NCBI GenBank assembly: GCA_964603985.1
Contig: CAZRXG010000002.1
Coordinates: forward strand, 240,740-304,739
Source: CAZRXG01 sp964603985
GTDB lineage: Bacteria; Chloroflexota; Anaerolineae; Aggregatilineales; UBA3940
DNA: 64,000 nt
Direction of reading: 5' to 3'
Shown here in pieces: positions 45,481 through 53,063 of this stretch (position 1 is its first letter; each line of letters opens with the position of its first letter). The notes under the pieces are model-generated. The model saw only the letters and a list, made by a program, of their open reading frames with translations. It did not search any database and had not been told where the DNA came from. Both the position numbers and the translations under genes were made by a program.

Positions 45481-46330
45481 TCGCCACTCTGTCTCCACCA
45501 TCGCAGCCGCCCCGATTGCGCTGGCACTTCTCCTGGCGGGCTGCATCCGGACGACGCCGCGCACGGTCAAGATCGGGCTGGTCGCACCGTTCGAGGGACG
45601 CTACCGGGAGATCGGCTACCAGGTGATCCCGGCGGCGCGGCTGGCGATCCGCGAGTGGGCGGCGCGCGCGGGCGCGAACGAGGTCGCCATCGAGCTGGTC
45701 GCCTACGACGACATGGGCGACCCGGCGCTGGCGGTCGAGCAGGCCCAAAGACTGGCCGTCGACCCGGACGTGGTGATGGTGATCGGTCACTGGCGCGACG
45801 AGACCACGCAGGCAGCGTTGCCTGTCTACGAACAGGTGGGGGTGCCGCTGATCACATTCAGCACCCAGGACGTGACCCACGCGCCGGGCGTCCACAACCT
45901 GGCCCCATCAGCCGAAGACCTCGACGCGTCTGCCGCCCAGGAGGACGCGGACATCATCACGACGCCGGACGCCGGGCTGTACCAGTTCTACGCGCTGGGC
46001 GGAGAAGACGCACAAGGGGCCTTCTTCGCGACAGGTGCCGCCGAACCGGGCGACAGCGCCGGTGCTTACTGGACGCCGGAGCGCCGCGAGGCGTTCACGG
46101 CAGGCTTCAAGGAGGGCAGCCTGGGCGCACCTCCCGGCCTGCTCTCGGTCAGCGCGTACGAAGCGACGTGGTTGGCGATCAGGGAGATCGCCGGGATGCA
46201 CGGCGTCGAAGTAGATGGGACGCCGGTCGATGCGTTCGAGTTCGACGCGGACGGGCGGCGTGTCGATGCGCCGATCTACCTGTACGTCTGGCAGGACGGG
46301 CAGCGCAAATTCGTCGAGCGTCTACGGTGA
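45467..46330 (+). CDS. Shortened LivJ-like binding lipoprotein
   Basis: ATG 45467 begins a lipoprotein signal ending in LLLAGC, overlapping mltG by 14 bases. The mature protein starts like a type 1 binding protein (VKIGLVAPFEGRYREIGYQ, VMVIGHWRDETTQAALPVYEQ). It then jumps from VHNLAPSAEDLDASAAQ straight to the late-lobe helices (YWTPERREAFTAGFKEG, SAYEATWLAIREIAG). At 287 residues it lacks about 100 residues of the second lobe found in the 402-residue relative at 4562. The frame is intact, so it is either a shortened sensor/binding protein or a decaying gene that remains open. Confidence 0.75.
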   Translation: MRARDRHSVSTIAAAPIALALLLAGCIRTTPRTVKIGLVAPFEGRYREIGYQVIPAARLAIREWAARAGANEVAIELVAYDDMGDPALAVEQAQRLAVDPDVVMVIGHWRDETTQAALPVYEQVGVPLITFSTQDVTHAPGVHNLAPSAEDLDASAAQEDADIITTPDAGLYQFYALGGEDAQGAFFATGAAEPGDSAGAYWTPERREAFTAGFKEGSLGAPPGLLSVSAYEATWLAIREIAGMHGVEVDGTPVDAFEFDADGRRVDAPIYLYVWQDGQRKFVERLR

Positions 46331-47719
46331 ATTTTGCGGCAGGTCGGCGCAGCAGTCGGCCCGCTCGGCGTAGTCAGCCGGGATGCGCTCCAGATCGGGG
46401 TTCTCCCCGGCGCGTCGACCGATCTTCGCCATGTCGATCCACTCACCCTTGACCTTGACGCGCACCACGTCGGCGGTGAAGTCGGTGTTGGTGGCCTCGT
46501 CGTTTGCCATCAGGCTGGAGCCGACGCCGTAGCTGTCGGCGGGAACGCCCAGCTTCTCAAAGAGGGCGATCTTCTCCGGGCTGAAGCCCCCACTGACGAC
46601 GATCTGCACGTTCCGGCAGTAGTCGCGGGCCTCGTCAACCCAGGCCCCCGGTACGTCCCAGCTCTCCCACGCGCTGTCGAGCGCCTTACGCACCGTTACG
46701 ACCAGCCGGGGATTGACACCCAGGTCGAGCGCGGGGTTGCCGATCGGGTCAAGCGAGATGTCACGTATGCCGCCGCTGGTATCCAGCCGCACACCGAAGA
46801 GACGGAACTTCTCCGCCTCGGTCGGATCGCCCGCCTCCTTCAGCTCGCGATAGCGGTTGAACATGGCCTCCAGCACCGCCAGCGAGGTGCCCACCGAGTC
46901 GTTGTTGAAGTCAACCAGCGCGATGCGCGGCACGCTCGGCGGCTGGGTGGCGGCGAAGCACAACATCGCCTCGGTGGTATTGGCCAGGAAACAGGCAATC
47001 ACGGCGTGGGGGACGGTTCCACCCCCGGCCCCGCCCCACCAATTACCCTGCGCGTCGGTGCTGACGAAGCTGCGCACCCGCCCGTGATAGTCCATGTTGT
47101 AGCGGTGCACGGCAATGTCGTAGGCGTAGCCGTCGGCGGCCTGCACCTCGTGAACGTCAAAGCGGGCGGGGAAGAAGAGGATCGGCTTGCCACGCGCCGC
47201 AACCAGCGTGTTGTAGACGTTGGTTGCGATGCGGCTGGCGCGCGACAGGATGCCGAGCGTCGGCGTTTCGAGCATGGCGAAATGGCTGTAAGTCCCCCGC
47301 ACCTTCAGCACCGGCCTGACACTGCGAGCATCGCCGCTGTAGGGGACAAACACCCCATCCTGTACGGCCTCGACTTCCAGTTGATCCCACGCCTCGACAA
47401 AGCTGCCATCGTCATCAAAGTGGCCCGTGCAGTGACGCAGCATCGAGAGCGCCTTATCAACCCCCGCCACGAGCGCGTAAGGCTTCCGGCGCGTGAACCA
47501 CTGCATCTCGACCTGCATATCGCCGACCGGAATCCCGCGCAGCCTGCCATCTGCCACGCGCGGACTGTCGGCCTGGAAGGTGTACCCGTCGGCGCTCAGG
47601 GTTTCGAGCATGTGCCCGACGTTCTCAAAATACTTGTCGGAGTACCAGCCCTTGCGCATGCGGTCGATATCGAGCTTGAAGGTAACATCCGTCAGGCGTT
47701 TGCCGTTGAAGATACTCAT
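46322..47719 (-). CDS. Nicotinate phosphoribosyltransferase
   Basis: This enzyme salvages nicotinic acid to nicotinate mononucleotide, feeding NadD. The family core is visible: YSDKYFENV near the N-terminus, RGTYSHFAMLETPTLGILSRASRIATN, FFPARFDVHEVQAADGYAYDIAVHRY, VDFNNDS, and GVRLDTSGGIRD. The C-terminal FSPEKIALFEKLGVPADSYGVGSSLM contributes the phosphate-binding loop. The length (465) is usual. It ends convergently, overlapping the binding-lipoprotein gene by 9 bases. A MITE-like repeat lies directly upstream and may carry or disturb its promoter. Confidence 0.95.
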   Translation of the reverse strand: MSIFNGKRLTDVTFKLDIDRMRKGWYSDKYFENVGHMLETLSADGYTFQADSPRVADGRLRGIPVGDMQVEMQWFTRRKPYALVAGVDKALSMLRHCTGHFDDDGSFVEAWDQLEVEAVQDGVFVPYSGDARSVRPVLKVRGTYSHFAMLETPTLGILSRASRIATNVYNTLVAARGKPILFFPARFDVHEVQAADGYAYDIAVHRYNMDYHGRVRSFVSTDAQGNWWGGAGGGTVPHAVIACFLANTTEAMLCFAATQPPSVPRIALVDFNNDSVGTSLAVLEAMFNRYRELKEAGDPTEAEKFRLFGVRLDTSGGIRDISLDPIGNPALDLGVNPRLVVTVRKALDSAWESWDVPGAWVDEARDYCRNVQIVVSGGFSPEKIALFEKLGVPADSYGVGSSLMANDEATNTDFTADVVRVKVKGEWIDMAKIGRRAGENPDLERIPADYAERADCCADLPQNSP

Positions 47720-48065
47720 AATTCGTTCACCACTCCTGAGTCGCCGGGAAGGGGATCAGCCGCCGGAGCGTGCCGAATGCACCTTGAGTATTTAATCCGG
47801 CCACGATGGAAACGCCGGTTCGTCTGGCTTCTCCCCTCCCCCCAGCGCCGTCAGGCGCGGAATGTGGGGGAGGGGTCGGGGGTGGGGGGCAAAACAATGA
47901 CCGGATTAAATAGTTAAAATTCATGAGGCACGCGGTCTCACGTCCAAAATCCCCCACCACCAGGATGGAAGTCACCCAACTCAATCCGGGGGAGCACTGC
48001 CCACCCCGTCCTGTGGTATACTATCGGCACAGTGCAGGCAGTATCCACAGTCAGGGTAAAACAAG
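47720..48065. other. 346-base intergenic region with repeat copy A
   Basis: No gene is seen. It holds the MITE-like repeat (47772-47918), the ribosome site of the nicotinate phosphoribosyltransferase gene (AGGAG), and a TATACT -10-like element near 48020 before the GTG at 48066, with a poor -35. Confidence 0.6.
47772..47918. repeat. MITE-like repeat element, copy A
   Basis: The ends are a perfect 12-base inverted repeat, TATTTAATCCGG (47789-47800) and CCGGATTAAATA (47901-47912). Between them is a strong GC hairpin (CCCCTCCCCCC... GCGCC-loop-GGCGC ...GGGGGAGGGG). The left flank TGCACCTTGAGTA and the right part GTGGGGGGCAAA..CAATGACCGGA are shared with copy B at 60.4 kb. No transposase is inside, so it would move in trans. 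Confidence 0.75.
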
Positions 48066-48635
48066 GTGACAGAGCCAACCAAACAGCCGCAGTTCGACCT
48101 AGATTTCCTCAGAAGAAGCCTCCAGATTCTGCGGACCTTGCTATACGATGCCCTGGAGGCAGGAAAGCACCTCTCTCCTGAAGCGGATTGGAAGCCCCAC
48201 CTTTCAGGAGAACAGTTGCCCTTCGGAGATCGGCCTGAGGACGGCAGTGCCCCCGGCGTGCTGGTTTTAGTCGACGAAATCACGAATGAGATCGTCGCCG
48301 AATCTGTTAACAGCGACTACCCCTGCTATGTCATTGTTGGCGCGACACTGGACGAAGCGGTCGATCTGGGCACGAGCCGGGCAAAGCGACTCGAAAAAGT
48401 GGCCGGACGTGACACCCACTACTGGGCCACCTTTGTCCTGGACGACACCGTCCTCGTGACGCTGGGAACCCCGCCGTCATCCTGCCGGTTGATCGGCGAG
48501 GTGCTCAACCTCCAGATGCCAACGCCCTTCGTACAGCGCCGGATATGCGCGTCATGTCTCGCGCTGAACGACTATCATAGCCCAATCTGCCACCGTTGCA
48601 AGAAGCCGCTGCTCGCAACCGGGCGGCTCGCCTGA
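48066..48635 (+). CDS. Uncharacterised protein with C-terminal zinc ribbon
   Basis: A 189-residue protein with no family recognised. Residues 1-145 form a mixed alpha/beta region (RRSLQILRTLLYDALEAGKHL, then VLVLVDEITNEIVAESVNSDYPCYVIVG). The C-terminus is a zinc ribbon with CASC and CHRC pairs separated by about 10 residues, followed by a short tail. GTG 48066 is used; ATG codons downstream are inside the alpha/beta part. It lies alone between the repeat and the Nudix gene, which converges on it. Zinc ribbons of this type often bind nucleic acids or proteins. Confidence 0.7.
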   Translation: MTEPTKQPQFDLDFLRRSLQILRTLLYDALEAGKHLSPEADWKPHLSGEQLPFGDRPEDGSAPGVLVLVDEITNEIVAESVNSDYPCYVIVGATLDEAVDLGTSRAKRLEKVAGRDTHYWATFVLDDTVLVTLGTPPSSCRLIGEVLNLQMPTPFVQRRICASCLALNDYHSPICHRCKKPLLATGRLA

Positions 48636-48651
48636 CCGGCCACGTGCACAA

Positions 48652-49353
48652 TCAGGGGAAGAGCCGCCGCGCTTTCACCTCAGGGAGAGCGTTCTCCCGG
48701 TAGCGGTACAGCCTGGCCGGGCGACCTTCCCCGGCGCGATAGCTCCCCGTCTCCTCAAGGATGTCGGCCTGCAAGATCCTGCGCCGGAAGTTGCGTTTGT
48801 CAAGCTCTTCACCCAGGACGATCTGGTAGGCCGTTTGGAGTTCGGTCAGGGTGAATTCCTCGGCCAGAAGGTGGAAACCAACGTTGGTGTATTCGAGCTT
48901 GTTACGCAGCCGCGTCACAGCGCAGTCGACGATCTCGGCGTGGTCGAAGGCGAGCGGCGGCAGATCGTGCATCGGGAACCACTCTGCGGCGGCAGCATCG
49001 TCGCCCGCCTGAAGCCGCACCTCACCGGCGGGGATCACGGCGAAGTACGCGACGCTGATCACCCGCATGCGCGGATCGCGATCCGGGTCGCCGAAGGTGT
49101 ACAGTTGCTCGACGTATACGTCGCCGACGCCCGTCTCCTCCCGGAGTTCGCGGCAGGCGGCGGCCTCAAGCGACTCGTCGATCTTGACGAACCCCCCCGG
49201 AATCGCCCACATGCCCTGGAACGGCGGATGGCCCCGCCTGATCAGCAAAACCTGTAACGCTTCCTCCCGCAGGGTGAAAACCACCACATCGACGGCCACC
49301 GACGGGCGCTCGTGATGGGGCGGTGTGTAACCCGGCGAAGCACTCTCGGCCAT
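48652..49353 (-). CDS. Nudix hydrolase with C-terminal winged helix (NrtR-like)
   Basis: The N-terminal Nudix domain (about residues 15-150) has an intact Nudix box: GGFVKIDE followed by seven residues and RELREETGV. The C-terminal 75 residues (FTLTELQTAYQIVLGEELDKRNFRRRIL) match the winged helix of NrtR-type regulators, which repress NAD synthesis/salvage genes and sense ADP-ribose. In many NrtR proteins the Nudix box is degraded; here it is complete, so ADP-ribose hydrolysis is also possible. A nicotinate phosphoribosyltransferase lies close by. ATG 49353 fits the ribosome site GAGAGA; a GTG at 49362 is an alternative. Confidence 0.85.
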   Translation of the reverse strand: MAESASPGYTPPHHERPSVAVDVVVFTLREEALQVLLIRRGHPPFQGMWAIPGGFVKIDESLEAAACRELREETGVGDVYVEQLYTFGDPDRDPRMRVISVAYFAVIPAGEVRLQAGDDAAAAEWFPMHDLPPLAFDHAEIVDCAVTRLRNKLEYTNVGFHLLAEEFTLTELQTAYQIVLGEELDKRNFRRRILQADILEETGSYRAGEGRPARLYRYRENALPEVKARRLFP

Positions 49354-49391
49354 TGGCTTCACTCTCTCAGCTTCACGTCTCTCTAAAACCC

Positions 49392-49420
49392 ACTATAGAC
49401 ACCCCCTACCCCACTGTCAA
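49392..49420 (-). promoter_or_regulatory. Promoter for the Nudix gene, with a CCCCTACCCC spacer
   Basis: Minus strand TTGACA (49420-49415), 17 bases, TATAGT (49397-49392), 38 bases before the start. The spacer contains GGGGTAGGGG, the motif repeated elsewhere in the window. Confidence 0.8.
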
Positions 49421-49427
49421 GGCAGGC

Positions 49428-49459
49428 AAAAAAACGGGCGCACAGCGTTCATGCGCCCG
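49428..49459 (-). terminator. Rho-independent terminator of the DsbA-like gene
   Basis: An 8-bp stem CGGGCGCA/TGCGCCCG (49435-49442 with 49452-49459) has a 9-base loop and is followed on the minus strand by seven U residues. It lies 50 bases past the DsbA-like stop. Confidence 0.9.
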
Positions 49460-49508
49460 CCACGAACGAAACCACACCGGAGAGCCGGTTGTGGTTTACC
49501 GGTCCGGT

Positions 49509-50249
49509 CTAGCGACCCAACTCGCTTTCGATGACTTCGACAAGCCGCCCGTAAGCCGTCTCAGCACCGGTATAATCGACCTGCTGCCCGTTGACGTAGA
49601 TCGTCGGCGTGCCCTGAATGCCCATCTGGCGCGCCTCGTCGAGAACGCCCTGGATGGCGTCTCCGGTCTCAGGCGAGCTGAGGCAGGCTTTGTACCGATC
49701 CATGTCCAGGCCAAGACTCTCGGCGAGCGGGGTGAGCGTCCGAGTTGCATAAGCCTGGGGGCCATTGGCCCAGGAAAACGCCCAGATATGGGCCTGCATC
49801 TCCCAAAACCGACCCTGTTCACCCGCGCAGATGGCGGCCTGCGCCGCCGGTACAGAGTAGGTTGGGTTGACGAACGTGACCGGCTTGTAGACGACGCGCA
49901 GCTTCCCATCCGGCACGTACTCGTCGATCAGAACGTCGACTGTCTCCGACAGATCGCGACAGTGCCCGCAACTGAAGTCCGAATACTCGACCAGAGTGAC
50001 GGGCGCGTCCGGGTCACCAATCGCGTAGCCAACCGCACCGGAGCGGTCAACCGACTGCTCCAGCCCTTCGTAGCGCGCCAGATCCTCGGCCCCCAACGCC
50101 AGTTTCGGAGCAGACAGGATCGAGAGCAGGATCAGCCCCCCGACGAGCGCCACAGCGCCAACAGATACCCCCAGGAACAGACGCGTCTGGGCCTTGCGGC
50201 GCTGCGCCCGGCGTCCTGGCACACGTTGACGTGAAGATTTTTGCGACAT
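49509..50249 (-). CDS. DsbA/BdbD-like thiol-disulfide oxidoreductase
   Basis: A 246-residue membrane-anchored thioredoxin-fold protein. A basic N-terminus (RRAQRRKAQTR) precedes one membrane helix, so the catalytic domain faces outward. The active site is CGHC in YSDFSCGHCRDL and the cis-proline is in IQGTPTIYVNG. The helical insertion characteristic of DsbA is present. It would oxidise or isomerise exported thiols. The ribosome site AAGGAGG is perfect. No VKOR/DsbB partner is in the window. Confidence 0.93.
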   Translation of the reverse strand: MSQKSSRQRVPGRRAQRRKAQTRLFLGVSVGAVALVGGLILLSILSAPKLALGAEDLARYEGLEQSVDRSGAVGYAIGDPDAPVTLVEYSDFSCGHCRDLSETVDVLIDEYVPDGKLRVVYKPVTFVNPTYSVPAAQAAICAGEQGRFWEMQAHIWAFSWANGPQAYATRTLTPLAESLGLDMDRYKACLSSPETGDAIQGVLDEARQMGIQGTPTIYVNGQQVDYTGAETAYGRLVEVIESELGR

Positions 50250-50320
50250 AATTCCTCCTTATTGTCCCATTTTACCTCAAAAAAGTGTGTCCCGCATCAT
50301 TTTCCGGCGTGACCGGGCTT

Positions 50321-50947
50321 CTACCGCCGGGAGCGGTGAGGCAGCGGGATCAGCCACGACACCCGCTGGCGGTAGCGCCGGTAGTCATCGCCATAAGTGC
50401 GAATCATGCGGCGCTCCTCAATGAAAGAGCCGACCACGAAGTACAGCGTCGCGCCGACGTTGAAGAGCAGAACATTCAGCGTCATGATCGGCAGGGGCCA
50501 TATCGCGCACAGGCTGAACAGGTAGAGCGGGTGGCGCACGACGGCGTACATGCCCCTGCGCTGGAGAGGCTCCGGCGGGAGGGGCAGCGGATCGCCGGAC
50601 AGATAGGCAACCGCCTGCCTGACCCCGGCGAAACGCCACACGTCGGTGACAAACAGCGCCCCCACCAGTCCCAGCACCCCCACCAGTTGCATCCCCAGCA
50701 TGAGCAAAGCCCAGGGCATCCCAACACGGTACAGCACACGGTCAGGCAGGGCCACCAGCAGGGCCAGCGTGGGCAGAATCGTGAACGCGGCGAACAGATT
50801 GTAGAAGAGACGATACCACCCCTCGACGAAGCGCTCGCCGAGATGCGATTTGAGGCGTGCCTTGAGGCCCGCGCCCGCCATCAGGCTGTGCACGACGGCG
50901 AACCCCATAAGCGCCAGCAGGATGAAAACCACGTTGCGAATGACCAT
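50321..50947 (-). CDS. Isoprenylcysteine/phospholipid methyltransferase-like (NnrU/ICMT) membrane protein
   Basis: The 208-residue protein has about five membrane helices and the ICMT/PEMT C-terminal signature: GMYAVVRHPLYLF, then FIEERRMIRTYGDDYRRYRQRV. The RHPLY and EER...Y..Y residues usually bind the cofactor SAM and the lipid head. Substrate is unknown; NnrU-like and cardiolipin/isoprenoid methyltransferase relatives share these features. The ATG at 50947 follows AAGG. It diverges from trxA, with the DsbA-like gene downstream on the same strand. Confidence 0.8.
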   Translation of the reverse strand: MVIRNVVFILLALMGFAVVHSLMAGAGLKARLKSHLGERFVEGWYRLFYNLFAAFTILPTLALLVALPDRVLYRVGMPWALLMLGMQLVGVLGLVGALFVTDVWRFAGVRQAVAYLSGDPLPLPPEPLQRRGMYAVVRHPLYLFSLCAIWPLPIMTLNVLLFNVGATLYFVVGSFIEERRMIRTYGDDYRRYRQRVSWLIPLPHRSRR

Positions 50948-51109
50948 CAACCTTCCGCCCGAAAATGAACCGTTTTTCCGGCCCCTGCATCTAAGCTATT
51001 GTGCCCAGATTGGTATGACCGGCACAAGCCGGGGCAGCCAACCGGGACGTGTAAGATATATTCTACCAAAAACATCTGATAAATGGCGAGGAAATCGTTG
51101 GAGAGACAC

Positions 51110-51466
51110 ATGAGCGAAAAAGAGATTCACGTAACCGACGGGGATTTTGACGACAAGGTGCTGGGTGCCGACAGGCCGGTGCTGGTTGACTTCTGGGCAC
51201 CCTGGTGCGGCCCCTGCCACATCGTTGCATCGGCGGTGGAGCAGATCGCCGAGGAGCGAGACGGCGACCTGATCGTCGCCAAGCTCAACATCGACGAAAG
51301 CCCGCTGATCGCCCAGCGGTACGGGATCATGAGCATCCCGACGCTGGTCGTATTCAACGACGGCCAGCCGGTCGAAGGCACGGTGGGAGCCGTTCCTTAC
51401 GGGCCGCTGAACGAGTGGATCGGCTCGCTGCTGGAGCGCCTTGCAGCCGAAAAGGCAAGCGCCTAA
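51110..51466 (+). CDS. trxA: Thioredoxin
   Basis: A 118-residue thioredoxin with the active site WAPWCGPCH near residue 30 and the cis-proline in SIPTLVVFNDG. The chosen ATG 51110 has GGAGAGAC upstream; the frame could start earlier without conserved sequence. It reduces cytosolic disulfides. No thioredoxin reductase is adjacent. A strong terminator follows. Confidence 0.95.
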   Translation: MSEKEIHVTDGDFDDKVLGADRPVLVDFWAPWCGPCHIVASAVEQIAEERDGDLIVAKLNIDESPLIAQRYGIMSIPTLVVFNDGQPVEGTVGAVPYGPLNEWIGSLLERLAAEKASA

Positions 51467-51499
51467 CCCCATCCCCCCTGAACATAAGTAACCCAGGCT

Positions 51500-51539
51500 C
51501 AGCCGCGCTGGCATCTGACCCGCGCGGCTGTTTGCTTTG
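51500..51539 (+). terminator. Rho-independent terminator of trxA
   Basis: CAGCCGCG (51500-51507) pairs with CGCGGCTG (51523-51530); TTTGCTTT follows. It lies 33 bases past the trxA stop. Confidence 0.75.
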
Positions 51540-51613
51540 ATACGTGACCTTGCAGCTTCGCTGGAAGCCGTTCTGAGCGCCCCGGCCCGGTTAACCGGCG
51601 AGTTACACTCCCC

Positions 51614-51642
51614 TTGAGGAAAACCACCGCTTGGCGTATGCT
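51614..51642 (+). promoter_or_regulatory. Promoter for the pyrimidine nucleoside phosphorylase gene
   Basis: TTGAGG (51614-51619), 17 bases, TATGCT (51637-51642), 50 bases before the start. Confidence 0.5.
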
Positions 51643-51692
51643 TAGAGTGAGCACGGGCCGCTTTTGGTCCGCCACAGGTCGGAGTAACCAAC

Positions 51693-53012
51693 ATGCACAG
51701 CGTTGAAATAACCGGCAAAAAGCGAGACGGGTACGAGCTCACCCGCGACGAGATCCGCTTCTTCATCGAAGGGTACGTAAACGGAACCATCCCCGACTAC
51801 CAAGCCGCCGCCTGGTGCATGGCCGTCTACCTGAAGGGCATGTCCCACGAGGAAACCACCGAGCTGACGATGGCGCTGGCGGAGTCGGGCGAGATGCTGG
51901 ACCTCTCCGAGGTGCTGGGCTTCACACTGGACAAGCACTCTTCGGGCGGCGTCGGCGACAAGACATCGCTGGTCGTGCTTCCGCTGGTGGTGGCCTGCGG
52001 CGTGCCTGTGGCGAAGATGTCCGGGCGGGGACTGGCCTTCTCAGGCGGGACACTCGACAAGATGGAGAGCATCACCGGCTACAACGCCAACCTGACCCGC
52101 GAGCAATTCCTCGCCCAGGCGAAGAAGGTCGGCATCGTGCTGGCCGGTCAGACCGCCGACCTCGCTCCCGGCGACGGCAAGCTGTACGCGCTGCGCGACG
52201 TGACGGGCACGGTCTCCAGCAAGCCCCTGATCGCCAGCTCGATCATGAGCAAGAAGATCGCGGGGGGCGCAGACGCGATTGTGCTGGACGTGAAGGTGGG
52301 CCTGGGCGCATTCATGCAAACGATTGAGGACGCCGAAGATCTGGCGCAGATCATGGTCAACATCGGGAAGCGGGTCGGGCGGCAGGTGACAGCCCTGATC
52401 TCCGATATGAACCAGCCACTTGGATACGCGGTAGGAAACGCACTGGAGCTACGGGAGGCCATCGACGCGTTGCACGGCGGAGGTCCGGAGGACTTCGTCG
52501 AGCACTGCATCGTCGTGGCCGGGCACATGCTGCGCCTGGCCGGTAAATCGCAGGCCAAAGACCTGTCAGACATCCGGCCCACACTGGAGGAGAAGCTCAA
52601 CGACGGCGCGGCGTGGGAAGTGTTCCGCACGCTGGTCGAAGCGCAGGGCGGCGATGTCTCCCAGGTTGACAACCCCGATAAGCTGCCGACCGCGCCGATC
52701 ATCCACGAGATCCCTGCGCCTCGCAGCGGCTACCTCCAGACGATCAACGCGCGGGAGATCGGCTTTGCAGCGCTGCACCTGGGCGCGGGCCGGGAAAAGA
52801 AAGGCGAGCCGGTCGATCACGCCGTCGGCGTGGTCGTGCACCACAAGGTAGGCGAGCACGTTGAAGAAGGCCAACCACTCTTCACCGTCCACGCCCGCAC
52901 CGAAGAAGCCCTGCAAATCGCCACCCAACGCGTGATGGATGCACACCTCTGGTCCGACAGGCCGGGAAGGCCCCTGTTCTACGGGGCGCTGTTCAGCGAC
53001 GCGGAGGACTAA
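51693..53012 (+). CDS. Pyrimidine-nucleoside/thymidine phosphorylase
   Basis: The 439-residue enzyme phosphorolyses thymidine or uridine/deoxyuridine to the base and ribose/deoxyribose-1-phosphate. The signature is GRGLAFSGGTLDKMESITG; the phosphate-binding KHSSGGVGDKTSLVVLP and the C-terminal beta-hammerhead domain (HEIPAPRSGYLQTINAREIGFAALHLGAGREKKGEP) are complete. The sequence fits both Pdp (broad specificity) and DeoA, so the symbol is left open. It stands alone with its own promoter. Confidence 0.93.
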   Translation: MHSVEITGKKRDGYELTRDEIRFFIEGYVNGTIPDYQAAAWCMAVYLKGMSHEETTELTMALAESGEMLDLSEVLGFTLDKHSSGGVGDKTSLVVLPLVVACGVPVAKMSGRGLAFSGGTLDKMESITGYNANLTREQFLAQAKKVGIVLAGQTADLAPGDGKLYALRDVTGTVSSKPLIASSIMSKKIAGGADAIVLDVKVGLGAFMQTIEDAEDLAQIMVNIGKRVGRQVTALISDMNQPLGYAVGNALELREAIDALHGGGPEDFVEHCIVVAGHMLRLAGKSQAKDLSDIRPTLEEKLNDGAAWEVFRTLVEAQGGDVSQVDNPDKLPTAPIIHEIPAPRSGYLQTINAREIGFAALHLGAGREKKGEPVDHAVGVVVHHKVGEHVEEGQPLFTVHARTEEALQIATQRVMDAHLWSDRPGRPLFYGALFSDAED

Positions 53013-53063
53013 GGCCGCACCCGCCGCGCACGATACAGCCACCCTCTTTTGAGCCGTCAGGCC

